Both the position numbers and the translations under genes were made by a program. A DNA stretch of 64,000 nt from Allomuricauda sp. GTDB taxonomy: Bacteria > Bacteroidota > Bacteroidia > Flavobacteriales > Flavobacteriaceae. Under the pieces are notes generated by a model. The model was not told the origin of the DNA. It was given only the letters and a program-made list of their open reading frames with translations, and did no database searches. The stretch covers positions 806,001-870,000 of the forward strand of contig NZ_JACESV010000001.1 in NCBI RefSeq assembly GCF_013911645.1, given 5' to 3'. Below, piece by piece: positions 21,037 to 30,177 of the stretch (within the stretch, counting starts at the first letter, position 1; each line of letters opens with the position of its first letter).

Positions 21037-21339
21037 TTATTTCCATTTATTGTTCTGTTCTTCATCGCGCATAATCTTCTCTATCTTGCGCTTTTCCCAT
21101 TGTTTTCCAAAAAAAGGGTTAAGATCAAAAGTTTTAATGGCATGAAAAACAATACCGATACCCCACCCAAAAGCGGCCCACAAAAACCACATATAGCCAA
21201 AACCGGTGGTAAAATAATTGATCAGTGCCAATCCTGATATCACTAAAACATAGGAAGTCAGGTTTCCGTAAAACTTTTTAAGCTCGTCCACGCGCTCTCT
21301 TGCCCGCATGTACTTATTTTCTTTATCGGTATTTTCCAT
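21037..21339 (-). CDS. 2TM domain protein
   Basis: ARERVDELKKFYGNLTSYV ... LNPFFGKQWEKRKIEKIMRDE; start trimmed to MENTDKENKY. Confidence 0.9.
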   Translation of the reverse strand: MENTDKENKYMRARERVDELKKFYGNLTSYVLVISGLALINYFTTGFGYMWFLWAAFGWGIGIVFHAIKTFDLNPFFGKQWEKRKIEKIMRDEEQNNKWK

Positions 21340-21383
21340 GGTATTCGTATTTGATGTGATGTTGCAGTTAAAAATACTCATTA

Positions 21384-21662
21384 TTAAAATTCTTTATCGT
21401 TCATAAGTTCCTGAATCTTACGCTCTTCCCATTCTTTTCCAAAAAGGGGATTGTGTCCGTAAGCCGACATCCAGTGACCTATTAGTCCAAGTCCCCATCC
21501 CACGGCCGGAAAAATAATCCATGGGAAACTTGTAGTGCTATAATTGAGATATCCCAGTAAAGGAATCACAATTAGGTAAGCTGTAAGATTGTAGTAAAAA
21601 GATTTGATGCATTCCACCCTTTCCTTGGCTTTGGCATATCGAAGTTCTGTTGCGTTTTCCAT
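21384..21662 (-). CDS. 2TM domain protein
   Basis: AKERVECIKSFYYNLTAYLIV ... HNPLFGKEWEERKIQELMND. Confidence 0.9.
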   Translation of the reverse strand: MENATELRYAKAKERVECIKSFYYNLTAYLIVIPLLGYLNYSTTSFPWIIFPAVGWGLGLIGHWMSAYGHNPLFGKEWEERKIQELMNDKEF

Positions 21663-21693
21663 GACTGTTCGTTTTTGATTTTTGATTACACTG

Positions 21694-21764
21694 CTAAATT
21701 CGGTATAGCAACTCCCTTAATGAAAAATGAATTTCTGAACTGTGCATTTATTGGGATGAATTGT
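21694..21764 (-). promoter_or_regulatory. Candidate LytTR operator and promoter for the 2TM-LytTR operon
   Basis: Minus strand ACAATTCAT-N12-ACAGTTCAG, then 33 nt, then GAATTTAG. Confidence 0.6.
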
Positions 21765-21859
21765 AGTGTTGGGGTTTAGGGTTTGGGAGAGCAAGCAAAA
21801 AGGTTTGATGAAAACAACATAAAACCATTTTAATTGAACTTGAGCTTAGCTAGCCAAAG

Positions 21860-21926
21860 GGTTCTCGACTGCTCCTTCGACTGTCTGCCCGTGCGACTGG
21901 CGGGCGCTCAGGATGACAGCTCGAAC
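21860..21926. repeat. Nested palindromic intergenic repeat
   Basis: Minus strand: CTCGAGC..TGTCATCCTGAGCG[CCCGCCAGTCGCACGGGCAG]ACAGTCGAAGG..AGCAGTCGAGAACC. Confidence 0.6.
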
Positions 21927-21961
21927 TGACATCCGACATCCGACATCCGACATCCAAATTC
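21927..21961 (-). repeat. Solo heptanucleotide array abutting the histidine kinase stop codon
   Basis: TGACATC CGACATC CGACATC CGACATC CAAATTC (+ strand); last base is the first base of the stop codon complement cta. Confidence 0.8.
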
Positions 21962-23289
21962 TAAAAATCATCCTTATCCATAAGCTCCCTGATCTTGCGC
22001 TCTTCCCAGCGCTTGCCCCAAAGTGGGTTATAGCCGAAGGCTTCCATTCCATGCACAAGCACACCGAACCCCCAGCCGAATGTTGGAAAAAATGCCCAGA
22101 GAAAATCCGTTGTTCTAAAATTGAGCCACCACAAAAAGGGAATCACAATACAATAGGCCATAAGGTTGCCGTAAAAGTCCTTAATTGCCTTTACCCGTTC
22201 TTTGGCCTTTACGTACCGTTTTTCTTCGATATAGCTCTCTTGGGTCTCCAATATGGTATATTTTTGGGTGAGCATGGGCAGAGACACACTAAAATCCGTT
22301 TCTGTTTTTTTAACGACCATTTCGCGGTCGGTTAAAATACGGTAGCGTTGCTTTATATTCTGTAATCCGACCCCGCTGCTTTTTTTCACCACTTGTTTTT
22401 CTTGAAGGTTATTGCTCACGACCAACATGCCTTGTTGTTCAAAAACTTTGATGTGCAATGGCCTTGATGAAGTGACCACATTATGTTTTACGGCATTTTC
22501 CAGCAATAGTTGTAGGGACAGCGGCACAATTTTAGCTTCAGGTTGGGAACAGCTATCCGGAATATCGAAGATGATACTGTCCTCAAAACGCATCTTTAGA
22601 AGTCTTACGTAAGTTCTGGCGAACTTCAGTTCTTCATCCACGGTAACCAAGTCCTTATTTTTCTGCTCCAGCACATACCTATAAACTTTGGACAGTGATG
22701 TTGTAAAGTTTTGGGCCTGATGTGGGTCTTCATCTATCAAACTTGTTAAAACATTGAGGCTGTTGAACAAAAAATGGGGGTCCAACTGGTTTTTTAAAGC
22801 ATCGAAACGGGCAGATGCCGACCCTGCTATGATCTTCTGTTCTTTTACCTGCTTCTCTTTGTAATATTTATAGTAATAAGCAGCATAGAACAAAATGGCC
22901 ACTGCCATGGAAATCAAAAAAGAGCTCACATAATACTCCATGCGCTCTTCTGCCAAAAATTGATCTATTGATTTTTGATATACCAGCACCACCAGAACAA
23001 ATCTGGAAATACCAATTCCGATAATCGAGGCTATAACATTTCCCAGAAAACCATAGCCTATATATTTTTTCGTAAAAAGCTGTTTATCATACTTCCGCAT
23101 CAAAATGATAAAGGAAGCAGAGTTGAGCATATAAATAATCACGGAAAAAACCATACTCTCCCAAAACTCTGTCCAAAGCTCTTGAAAAGTAAGGTCCCAC
23201 CCCTTAACAAAAAAAATAATGAGCAAGACCATGTAAATGGCCACCCCCACTAAAAACGCCCTTACAAGTTCCCTTATTAAGAGTTTCAT
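21961..23289 (-). CDS. LytS-like sensor histidine kinase with C-terminal 2TM domain
   Basis: His_kinase motif LDPHFLFNSLNVLTSLI; ATPase SGVGLQNIKQRYRIL; C-terminal YVKAKERVKAIKDFYGNLMAY ... YNPLWGKRWEERKIRELMDKDDF. Confidence 0.93.
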   Translation of the reverse strand: MKLLIRELVRAFLVGVAIYMVLLIIFFVKGWDLTFQELWTEFWESMVFSVIIYMLNSASFIILMRKYDKQLFTKKYIGYGFLGNVIASIIGIGISRFVLVVLVYQKSIDQFLAEERMEYYVSSFLISMAVAILFYAAYYYKYYKEKQVKEQKIIAGSASARFDALKNQLDPHFLFNSLNVLTSLIDEDPHQAQNFTTSLSKVYRYVLEQKNKDLVTVDEELKFARTYVRLLKMRFEDSIIFDIPDSCSQPEAKIVPLSLQLLLENAVKHNVVTSSRPLHIKVFEQQGMLVVSNNLQEKQVVKKSSGVGLQNIKQRYRILTDREMVVKKTETDFSVSLPMLTQKYTILETQESYIEEKRYVKAKERVKAIKDFYGNLMAYCIVIPFLWWLNFRTTDFLWAFFPTFGWGFGVLVHGMEAFGYNPLWGKRWEERKIRELMDKDDF

Positions 23290-23295
23290 ACTTTT

Positions 23296-23919
23296 CTATT
23301 TACCACAGTTTGCCAAAACCTCTTTCGCTCTTTCTTCTCCCCAAGTAGGGTAAAACGGTGTTTCGGATTTAAAGGTAGCAAAAAGTTCCAAGGCTCTTTC
23401 CACATCTTTACAATATGGTGTGGTGTCCTTGCCAAAGTATTTTGCCGACCCCATGTCCCACTCTGCCTTGGAGAGTATAACCCGGGGGTTGTTTGGGGCC
23501 AGTTCCAATGCTTTTTGATAGAGTTGTGCATTTTTTTGTGACAGGGTCATCCCATAAGTGGCACCATCAAAAGCAATCCAAGCTGTATTAATGAGTGCTT
23601 CTTGGATCAATATCTCAGGGTTGTTCGGTGAAATAGCTTTGGCCACATCTATAAATTCTTTGGCTTTTTCGAGCTGTTTGCTCAGTTTTTCTTCATCCTT
23701 TTCTCCAAATGAGATTATCGTGTTTATTTGAGAAGCATAATAATAAGGTAACCACTTGTCCGGTTCCGTAGTTGCTATTCGTTCGAACATGTTGGATGCT
23801 TCCACTACCTTTTGGTTTTGCCATAATTCAAATGCCTTTTCCATACCCTTTGCGTAGCGGTCTTGTGCGTTAACAAAGGTGGCTCCCATTAATAACATTG
23901 ATAAAATCAGATTCTTCAT
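23296..23919 (-). CDS. TPR-like periplasmic protein, first gene of the kinase operon
   Basis: Signal peptide MKNLILSMLLMGATFVNAQ; helical repeats; 6 bp before the kinase gene. Confidence 0.75.
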   Translation of the reverse strand: MKNLILSMLLMGATFVNAQDRYAKGMEKAFELWQNQKVVEASNMFERIATTEPDKWLPYYYASQINTIISFGEKDEEKLSKQLEKAKEFIDVAKAISPNNPEILIQEALINTAWIAFDGATYGMTLSQKNAQLYQKALELAPNNPRVILSKAEWDMGSAKYFGKDTTPYCKDVERALELFATFKSETPFYPTWGEERAKEVLANCGK

Positions 23920-23971
23920 GACTGTCGTTTTTTTTATGCTCAGCTTAACTGCGCATTGATTATTGATACCA

Positions 23972-24044
23972 CAAAAATGAACCAGGAACCAAAACTTTAA
24001 AAAGAAGGATTACCGAACTGTAAACATTCGAGGATGAACTGTAA
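23972..24044 (-). promoter_or_regulatory. Candidate LytTR operator and promoter for the TPR-kinase operon
   Basis: Minus strand ACAGTTCAT-N12-ACAGTTCGG, then 33 nt, then CATTTTTG. Confidence 0.65.
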
Positions 24045-24102
24045 GGTATGCAAGCTTTAATTTTTACTTTAGCTGTTCGGTTCCAAAAAATTAAAGCAAT
24101 CC

Positions 24103-24714
24103 ATGTACATTCCACCTCACTACAACAATCAAAACATTGAAGAAATCAAGGATTTCTTGAGGAACAATAGTTTTGGCATATTGATCAACATTGTAGACGA
24201 CAAACCATGGGGCACCCATATTCCTTTGGAACTGGAAACCGACGAAAACGGAAATGATATTTTGGTGGGCCACATTGCCAAAGCCAATCCTCAATGGAAA
24301 AATTTTACGGACAAAACAGAAGTTCTGTGCATTTTTAATGGTCCGCATGCCTATGTTTCATCTTCTTGGTATAAAGAGGAAGAAGTGCCTACTTGGAACT
24401 ATATAGCAGTACATGTGTACGGAAATCTAAAGGTTTTAACCGAAGAAGAGACCATGCAATCCATGCACCGACTGGTAGATAAGTACGAGAAAGTCTCCAA
24501 AAACCCGATTTCCCTTAAAAACTTATCCCCAAAAACCTTGCGCCAAGTAAAAGGAGTGGTGGGTTTTAAAGTGCAAGTATCGGATATACAGGCTACCTAC
24601 AAGCTATCCCAGACCCAAGCCAATGATCACCATAAAATAATATCAGAACTTGAGGAAATTCCAGACCCGGGAAGTCGAGGTATTGCCCAGCACATGAAAG
24701 GCAAAGCCACTTAG
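24103..24714 (+). CDS. FMN-binding negative transcriptional regulator (PaiB-like)
   Basis: MYIPPHYNNQNIEEIKDFLRNNSFGILI; THIPLELE; WNYIAVHVYG. Confidence 0.88.
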   Translation: MYIPPHYNNQNIEEIKDFLRNNSFGILINIVDDKPWGTHIPLELETDENGNDILVGHIAKANPQWKNFTDKTEVLCIFNGPHAYVSSSWYKEEEVPTWNYIAVHVYGNLKVLTEEETMQSMHRLVDKYEKVSKNPISLKNLSPKTLRQVKGVVGFKVQVSDIQATYKLSQTQANDHHKIISELEEIPDPGSRGIAQHMKGKAT

Positions 24715-24717
24715 TGG

Positions 24718-26556
24718 CTATTCTATATCTTGAAAATTGGTATCCGCCCAATTGGAATACCTCGGGTTCTCAACATGCATGATCCAAATTTCGTCTTGGT
24801 ACTTGCCCTTCATTTTTGATTGATATGCAGCGTATGCCATTTCATTTTCTTCATATTTTGCCAAATACACATAATTGAGACCGTTATCCGGGTTCCTGAA
24901 GTATTGTGCCTGCAATCCCTTGCTTTTCAATTCTTTCATAAAGTTTTTTAGGTAGGTCTCATTTTTGAAAACGTTGGCCACAATATAGTGCCCTTGCCCT
25001 ACTCCTTCAAGGTCAATGTATTTTTCAATGGGCTTAAACGCACCTCCATGAAAAGTTCCTTCACTTTTCTTATTGGATTGTTTGTTTACGGATTTGGAAT
25101 TATCCACAAGAGCAGCTTGCGCTGTAGAAGCTTCAATTTCATTGTAAACAGAGTCCAAATCCTTGTTGTCCGCCAAATATAGTTTTTGGGCCTTGGTCTC
25201 AATATCGGGAATCTCATCCCCATTGTGCCTTTTCACGATTCGCATAACCATCTCAAAGCGTTTTTCCATTTCTTGTTCCCTGCCCTGTTTCATGGAATCT
25301 ATTTTGTAAAGGAGGTCATCAATTACAGCGTAGCTATCTTCTTGCTGCTCCTGCAATTGTGCTACGCGCTCTTCCCAATAGGCTCTGTCCTCTTTATTGG
25401 AGGGACGCAGAGTGGTTTCTACATCCAACTTGCCATGTTGCTTTGCTTTTGCGGTTTCATCACTTGCTTCAGCGACAGCCGTATTTTCAACCTTCTTTTT
25501 CTCTTCATCGTCGTTGGAAACGAATGTGTTTTTGGAAAGATTGGGAACAAAAGAATAAGCAATTGAAATTTCGTGGGTTACACCAAGGTTGGCAATGTTG
25601 CTGTTCAAGCTTTTTTCAAAATTATAGCCAAAGGACAATCGTTGGTTCAAATTGAATCCAGTACCGGCCGATGCACCATAAAATTGGTCGTATCCACCTT
25701 GAATCCAACCCAATTTGGGAAGATCCAAAATAATCCCTCCTCCAAAGATAGGGTCTTCGCTCCCTTCAAATCGTGCTCGTGCCAGGGGCATTAATCTCCC
25801 ATCCTCAAAAACACCTCTTCCATTTTCCAACTCTTTAACAAACTGTACGTGACCTGAAAAAGTTTTTTGGTTTAGGTTGCTCAGGGATTTTCCTGACTTT
25901 AAATTATAATCCACCAAATTTTGGGCGAACACTCCAAAGTCGAATTTGCCCAAACTAAGGTTAAGTCCTGGCTGGAACGATATTACAGAACTTTCCTCAG
26001 CTTCCATCAAAATGGGATCTCCTCCCTGAGTTACCGCTCTACTAGGATCATAGCCTGTTACATAGTAAGGGATATTCACCCCAAAGGTTAAGCTACTCTC
26101 TTCTCCCAACGGGATACCGTGGGAATAATTGGCCATGACACCTAAATTGGAAATGACCCCTTCTTGCTGGTTATATAAGCTGAACCCAAGTCCAACCCTA
26201 TCGTTCAATCTACCGCTGTAACTCAAAAAGTAGTTCTGGCGGTTGTTTTCGAAATCAGCACTTTGACTGCGATGGAAAAAGTTGATGTACGATTTATCCT
26301 CCCGTATTGATGAAAAGGTAGGATTGATCAGAAATCGGTTGAACTTCAACAAATTCTGAAATGGTACATCGTAACTAACATAGGGGTTGCTTTCTTCTTG
26401 GGCCTGTAACGGGAAACCCAGAAAAACAAAAATCAATAACGCATAAACATAGCGTTCAAATTGGGGCGGAAATGTGATTTGGGGGAACGGGGGTAGTTTT
26501 ATCTCCATAGCCGATTGGGATTTGTAGGTTAATATTCCTGATTGGGACAGGACCAT
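24718..26556 (-). CDS. PorP/SprF family type IX secretion-associated membrane protein with C-terminal SPOR-like region
   Basis: SYDVPFQNLLKFNRFLINPTFSSIREDKSYINFFHRSQ; QPGLNLSLGKFDFGVFAQNL; HYIVANVFKNETYLKNFMKELKSKGLQAQYF. Confidence 0.88.
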   Translation of the reverse strand: MVLSQSGILTYKSQSAMEIKLPPFPQITFPPQFERYVYALLIFVFLGFPLQAQEESNPYVSYDVPFQNLLKFNRFLINPTFSSIREDKSYINFFHRSQSADFENNRQNYFLSYSGRLNDRVGLGFSLYNQQEGVISNLGVMANYSHGIPLGEESSLTFGVNIPYYVTGYDPSRAVTQGGDPILMEAEESSVISFQPGLNLSLGKFDFGVFAQNLVDYNLKSGKSLSNLNQKTFSGHVQFVKELENGRGVFEDGRLMPLARARFEGSEDPIFGGGIILDLPKLGWIQGGYDQFYGASAGTGFNLNQRLSFGYNFEKSLNSNIANLGVTHEISIAYSFVPNLSKNTFVSNDDEEKKKVENTAVAEASDETAKAKQHGKLDVETTLRPSNKEDRAYWEERVAQLQEQQEDSYAVIDDLLYKIDSMKQGREQEMEKRFEMVMRIVKRHNGDEIPDIETKAQKLYLADNKDLDSVYNEIEASTAQAALVDNSKSVNKQSNKKSEGTFHGGAFKPIEKYIDLEGVGQGHYIVANVFKNETYLKNFMKELKSKGLQAQYFRNPDNGLNYVYLAKYEENEMAYAAYQSKMKGKYQDEIWIMHVENPRYSNWADTNFQDIE

Positions 26557-26780
26557 ATGTTTTTGATAGTCTCATTCGCAAGATTTGGGACTTGTAAGAA
26601 TTTTATGACTAATTATAATGTAAATCTACATATTTTATCGTCCAACAGGTAATTTTTTCGTTGAACGGTCTATTGAATTGATAGATAAGCAGTTTGAATT
26701 CATAAAAATTGAATTTCAGTTTATAAAATGTTCTGGAATTAAATTTATTTTTGACAATAAAATTCAAAATATTCCCCAAC

Positions 26781-27260
26781 ATGGATGCGTCTTTTACCAT
26801 TGTTCCCTATTCTGAAACTTATAAAGATGCTTTTAGGAGCCTGAACGAGGAATGGATTACCAAATATTTTCAGATGGAGGAAATGGACCGTGTTGCGCTC
26901 CACCATCCCAAAGAATATATTTTGGACAAAGGCGGGTATATTGCGGTAGCTTTAATAAATGGAGAACCGGTGGGAGTTTGCGCTTTAATTCCTTGCCAAT
27001 ATGCCGGTTATGATTTTGAACTTTCTAAAATGGGCGTCTCCCCCAAAGCGCAAGGCAAAGGTATAGGCAAATTGTTGGGACAGCACATTATTGATAAAGC
27101 CAAAGGGTTGGGAGCCCAAAAAATATTTTTGGAGAGCAATCGAAAATTGGCCCCGGCCCTATCGCTTTACAAAAAATTAGGTTTTAAGGAAATGACCAAA
27201 ATTTCGTCACCTTATGCCCGTAGCGATATTCAAATGGAATTAACAATAACCTCTGCCTAG
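26781..27260 (+). CDS. GNAT family N-acetyltransferase
   Basis: LSKMGVSPKAQGKGIGKLLGQHIIDKAKGLGAQKIFLESN. Confidence 0.9.
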   Translation: MDASFTIVPYSETYKDAFRSLNEEWITKYFQMEEMDRVALHHPKEYILDKGGYIAVALINGEPVGVCALIPCQYAGYDFELSKMGVSPKAQGKGIGKLLGQHIIDKAKGLGAQKIFLESNRKLAPALSLYKKLGFKEMTKISSPYARSDIQMELTITSA

Positions 27261-27378
27261 TACTGCACATGCCAGGTTTGTACCTGTCTTACATTTTTGT
27301 AAGGTTTTAAACGACCACCTATTTACTATATCGTTAAAAATGAGTATCTTATAGTGTCAAACCTTAAACCTCATTGTC

Positions 27379-27801
27379 ATGGCTCTAATAAAATCGCTCA
27401 ATAAATGGGCAAATGCCCGTACTTATCTCCTCTTGGACTTGATCAGAGTTATGCTTGGTATCATCTTTTTTGTCAAGGGAATCGAGTTTATGACCAATTT
27501 CACAGAAATGGAGCGAATGGCACGTCCTTTTGAAGGGGTGCCAGGGGGCATGTTCATTCTGCATTATATAGCTCCTGCTCATTTTGTTGGTGGTATTCTT
27601 ATCGTTGTAGGATTGCTGACTAGATGGGCCTGTATTGCACAGCTACCCATACTTTTGGGTGCCGTTCTTACTAATTTCTTGGGCGAGATGGACACCAACA
27701 ACCTTATGTTGGCCACCATTGTTTTATTAGCTACCCTCTTCTTTATTGTTTATGGTTCCGGGAAACATTCTGTGGATTATTACCTTAAAATGCAGCAATA
27801 G
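27379..27801 (+). CDS. DoxX family membrane protein
   Basis: RVMLGIIFFVKGIEF; four TM segments; HFVGGILIVVGLLTRWA. Confidence 0.8.
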   Translation: MALIKSLNKWANARTYLLLDLIRVMLGIIFFVKGIEFMTNFTEMERMARPFEGVPGGMFILHYIAPAHFVGGILIVVGLLTRWACIAQLPILLGAVLTNFLGEMDTNNLMLATIVLLATLFFIVYGSGKHSVDYYLKMQQ

Positions 27802-27802
27802 T

Positions 27803-29965
27803 CTATAAATTGTCCAGTTGGTTGCTCTTGCCATCCGAGCTTATCGTCCAGAAAAATCCAACAAAGAAGAAACTGTCGGCCGGGGGGGTAATTGCTCTTC
27901 TATTGAATACTCCGTTGGCATCCGGAACTTCTGCATATTGATAATTGCTCACATTATTGAAACTCAAAAGGTTGCTCACCGAGAAGTATAAAATCTTTTG
28001 TTGATCAATAAGATAGGCCCAATTGAAGCTGAGATTATTGTAAGACTTTGTCTTTTCCGTCATAAAACCAGATGTATTGGGGTTGTGGTACGGCCTGCCG
28101 GAACCGTACGAATAAGAAAGTCCGACTTGCGACCTTAGCTTATCCACCCAATATTTGGTAACCAACGATACATTATGTTTTGGCGCAAAGTTCGGAGTGG
28201 CTTTCTCAGGAAAGTTTCGATAGTTCCGTTCAGTATCCAAAAAGGAATACGAGAACCAATAATCCAAATTCTCAATGCTCTTACTATCCCTCCAAAAAAC
28301 ATCGACGCCCTTGGCATACCCGCCTCCCGAATTGGTGTAATTGGAATTGAACTGTGGCGCATCCGTATCATATTTGACCAACTGGTCATAATCCTTATAA
28401 TAGGCCTCAGTCCTAAAAGTTTTTCCATTATTGATGTATTGGTAATTGAGGATATAGTGAGATGCTTTTTCCATGTCCAAATTTTGCGTGAACTTAACCA
28501 CTTCGGTAAGCGGTCTCTGATAAAAATCGCCATAGGCCAAAGAAAACTGCCCGTCCTCTCCCGGTTTATAGGCCAAAGACACCCTTGGCGATATTGTAAA
28601 CCCATCCAGCAAGCTGCTGTGCACTCCCCGGATACCCAGCTTCATGGCGAACTTGTTGCTCAAGAATATATCTGATTCTGCAAAAGCGGCCCATAAACCA
28701 TCATTATAACCACTATTGAACTCATCCACATCAACATCGGTATAGGTTTCATCATAATTGGTATTGAAATACTCTGTCCCAAAACTCAAATCATACCGAT
28801 TACTAAAATTTTTACGTGCCTTTATCTTGATATGTGATGAAGTTTCTTTAGCATCGACCTTGTCTTCCTGTATACCAATATCATTGGTGTCCCATGCAAT
28901 AGAAGCCCCAGAGGTGAGACTCCAATCGTTAGCAAAAAAGTATTTGTAAGATGAATTAAAATATAGGTTGTTGTTCTTTAAACGGAACTGTACATAATCA
29001 TCAAAATTGATGTCCTCCTGTTCAATATCCAGATTGGAATGGTTGAATCCCGTGTACAGTTTAAACATACTCTTTTCACCTTTGCTTCTAAAAACCGCTT
29101 CCCCAGAAATGGATTCGTACGGGCTGTTCCAACGAACACCTTGGGTGGATGGAATCAAAGCCTCATAAGGGGCAAGATTCATGTAAGATGTATTGATGCT
29201 GAGCGATTGGTCGCCCCAAATCTTTGTATGCCCCACTCCACCCCCAACACTCATTATGGAGATATCCGTTTTCTCCTGTAACGGCACATCCGTAGTGTTC
29301 AACAAAAGCACACTGGACAATGCCTGTCCATACTCTGCCGAATATCCTCCCGTGCTAAAAGAAATCCCTTTAAAAAGAAATGGTGAAAATCTACCGCGGG
29401 TCGGTGTATTATTGGGTGTAGCGTTGAACGGTTGAAAAACACGTAGCCCGTCTATAAAAACCTGGGTCTCTCCTGCCGTACCCCCACGAACGAACAAACG
29501 ACCGTCCTCGTTTACCGTTGTGGTTCCAGGTAGTGTTTGCAAAGCAGCCACAAAATCGCCCGCAGCCCCTGCTGTGGTAACAATATCCAACGGTTTCAGC
29601 ACAGACACCTTGGAATTATCTCCTGCCTCAAAGGTTCCCGCGGTCAAAGTAACGCCCGACAACGAATTGACGGACTCCATCAATTTAATATGTAAATCCT
29701 TAAAATAGGAAACATCTCCTGCCTCGTAATGTGGTTCGTAGGACAACATGGAAACAACCAGGGTCTGCATTCCCTCTTCAGTTGTCTCAAAGCTAAAATT
29801 ACCGTCGGCATCCGATGAGGCGCCATCGTAAGTTCCTTCCAAATAAATGTTGGCACCTTCGATGGGGTTGTTTTTGGCATCGGTAACTTTTCCATTGATG
29901 GTCTGCTGTGCAAAAACAACTCCGGTACTTAATAATAATGTAATTAGATTGATGATGATTTTCAT
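27803..29965 (-). CDS. TonB-dependent receptor with N-terminal carboxypeptidase-like regulatory domain
   Basis: INGKVTDAKNNPIEGANIYLEGT; plug domain ALQTLPGTTTVNEDGRLFVRGG; beta-barrel C-terminus. Confidence 0.93.
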   Translation of the reverse strand: MKIIINLITLLLSTGVVFAQQTINGKVTDAKNNPIEGANIYLEGTYDGASSDADGNFSFETTEEGMQTLVVSMLSYEPHYEAGDVSYFKDLHIKLMESVNSLSGVTLTAGTFEAGDNSKVSVLKPLDIVTTAGAAGDFVAALQTLPGTTTVNEDGRLFVRGGTAGETQVFIDGLRVFQPFNATPNNTPTRGRFSPFLFKGISFSTGGYSAEYGQALSSVLLLNTTDVPLQEKTDISIMSVGGGVGHTKIWGDQSLSINTSYMNLAPYEALIPSTQGVRWNSPYESISGEAVFRSKGEKSMFKLYTGFNHSNLDIEQEDINFDDYVQFRLKNNNLYFNSSYKYFFANDWSLTSGASIAWDTNDIGIQEDKVDAKETSSHIKIKARKNFSNRYDLSFGTEYFNTNYDETYTDVDVDEFNSGYNDGLWAAFAESDIFLSNKFAMKLGIRGVHSSLLDGFTISPRVSLAYKPGEDGQFSLAYGDFYQRPLTEVVKFTQNLDMEKASHYILNYQYINNGKTFRTEAYYKDYDQLVKYDTDAPQFNSNYTNSGGGYAKGVDVFWRDSKSIENLDYWFSYSFLDTERNYRNFPEKATPNFAPKHNVSLVTKYWVDKLRSQVGLSYSYGSGRPYHNPNTSGFMTEKTKSYNNLSFNWAYLIDQQKILYFSVSNLLSFNNVSNYQYAEVPDANGVFNRRAITPPADSFFFVGFFWTISSDGKSNQLDNL

Positions 29966-29989
29966 GACTGATCGTTTTGATTGATGCCA

Positions 29990-30060
29990 CAAAATTGCTC
30001 TTGAACACCTTACCAAACGAAAAGGAAATACTCAATTGTAGTTTTTTATTGCTGAATTGA
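29990..30060 (-). promoter_or_regulatory. Candidate LytTR operator and promoter for the TonB-dependent receptor
   Basis: Minus strand TCAATTCAG-N12-ACAATTGAG, then 33 nt, then CAATTTTG; leader shared with the kinase operon. Confidence 0.55.
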
Positions 30061-30177
30061 ATTACAGTTTTCACTTTGCAGTTCACTCCATAAAATCAAC
30101 ATTTCGGTAGGTTGAAATTTTTATAGACGGTCTTCTTTCTGAATTTTGGAGTAGACAAAACATCAAATACAAATAGT

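Noticed and set aside
26632-26700. Fifth LytTR operator upstream of the PorP/SprF gene (ttgaattga / ttgaattca, 21 bp apart)
   Set aside because: Half-sites mismatch the consensus and no -7-like octamer occurs 33 nt downstream.
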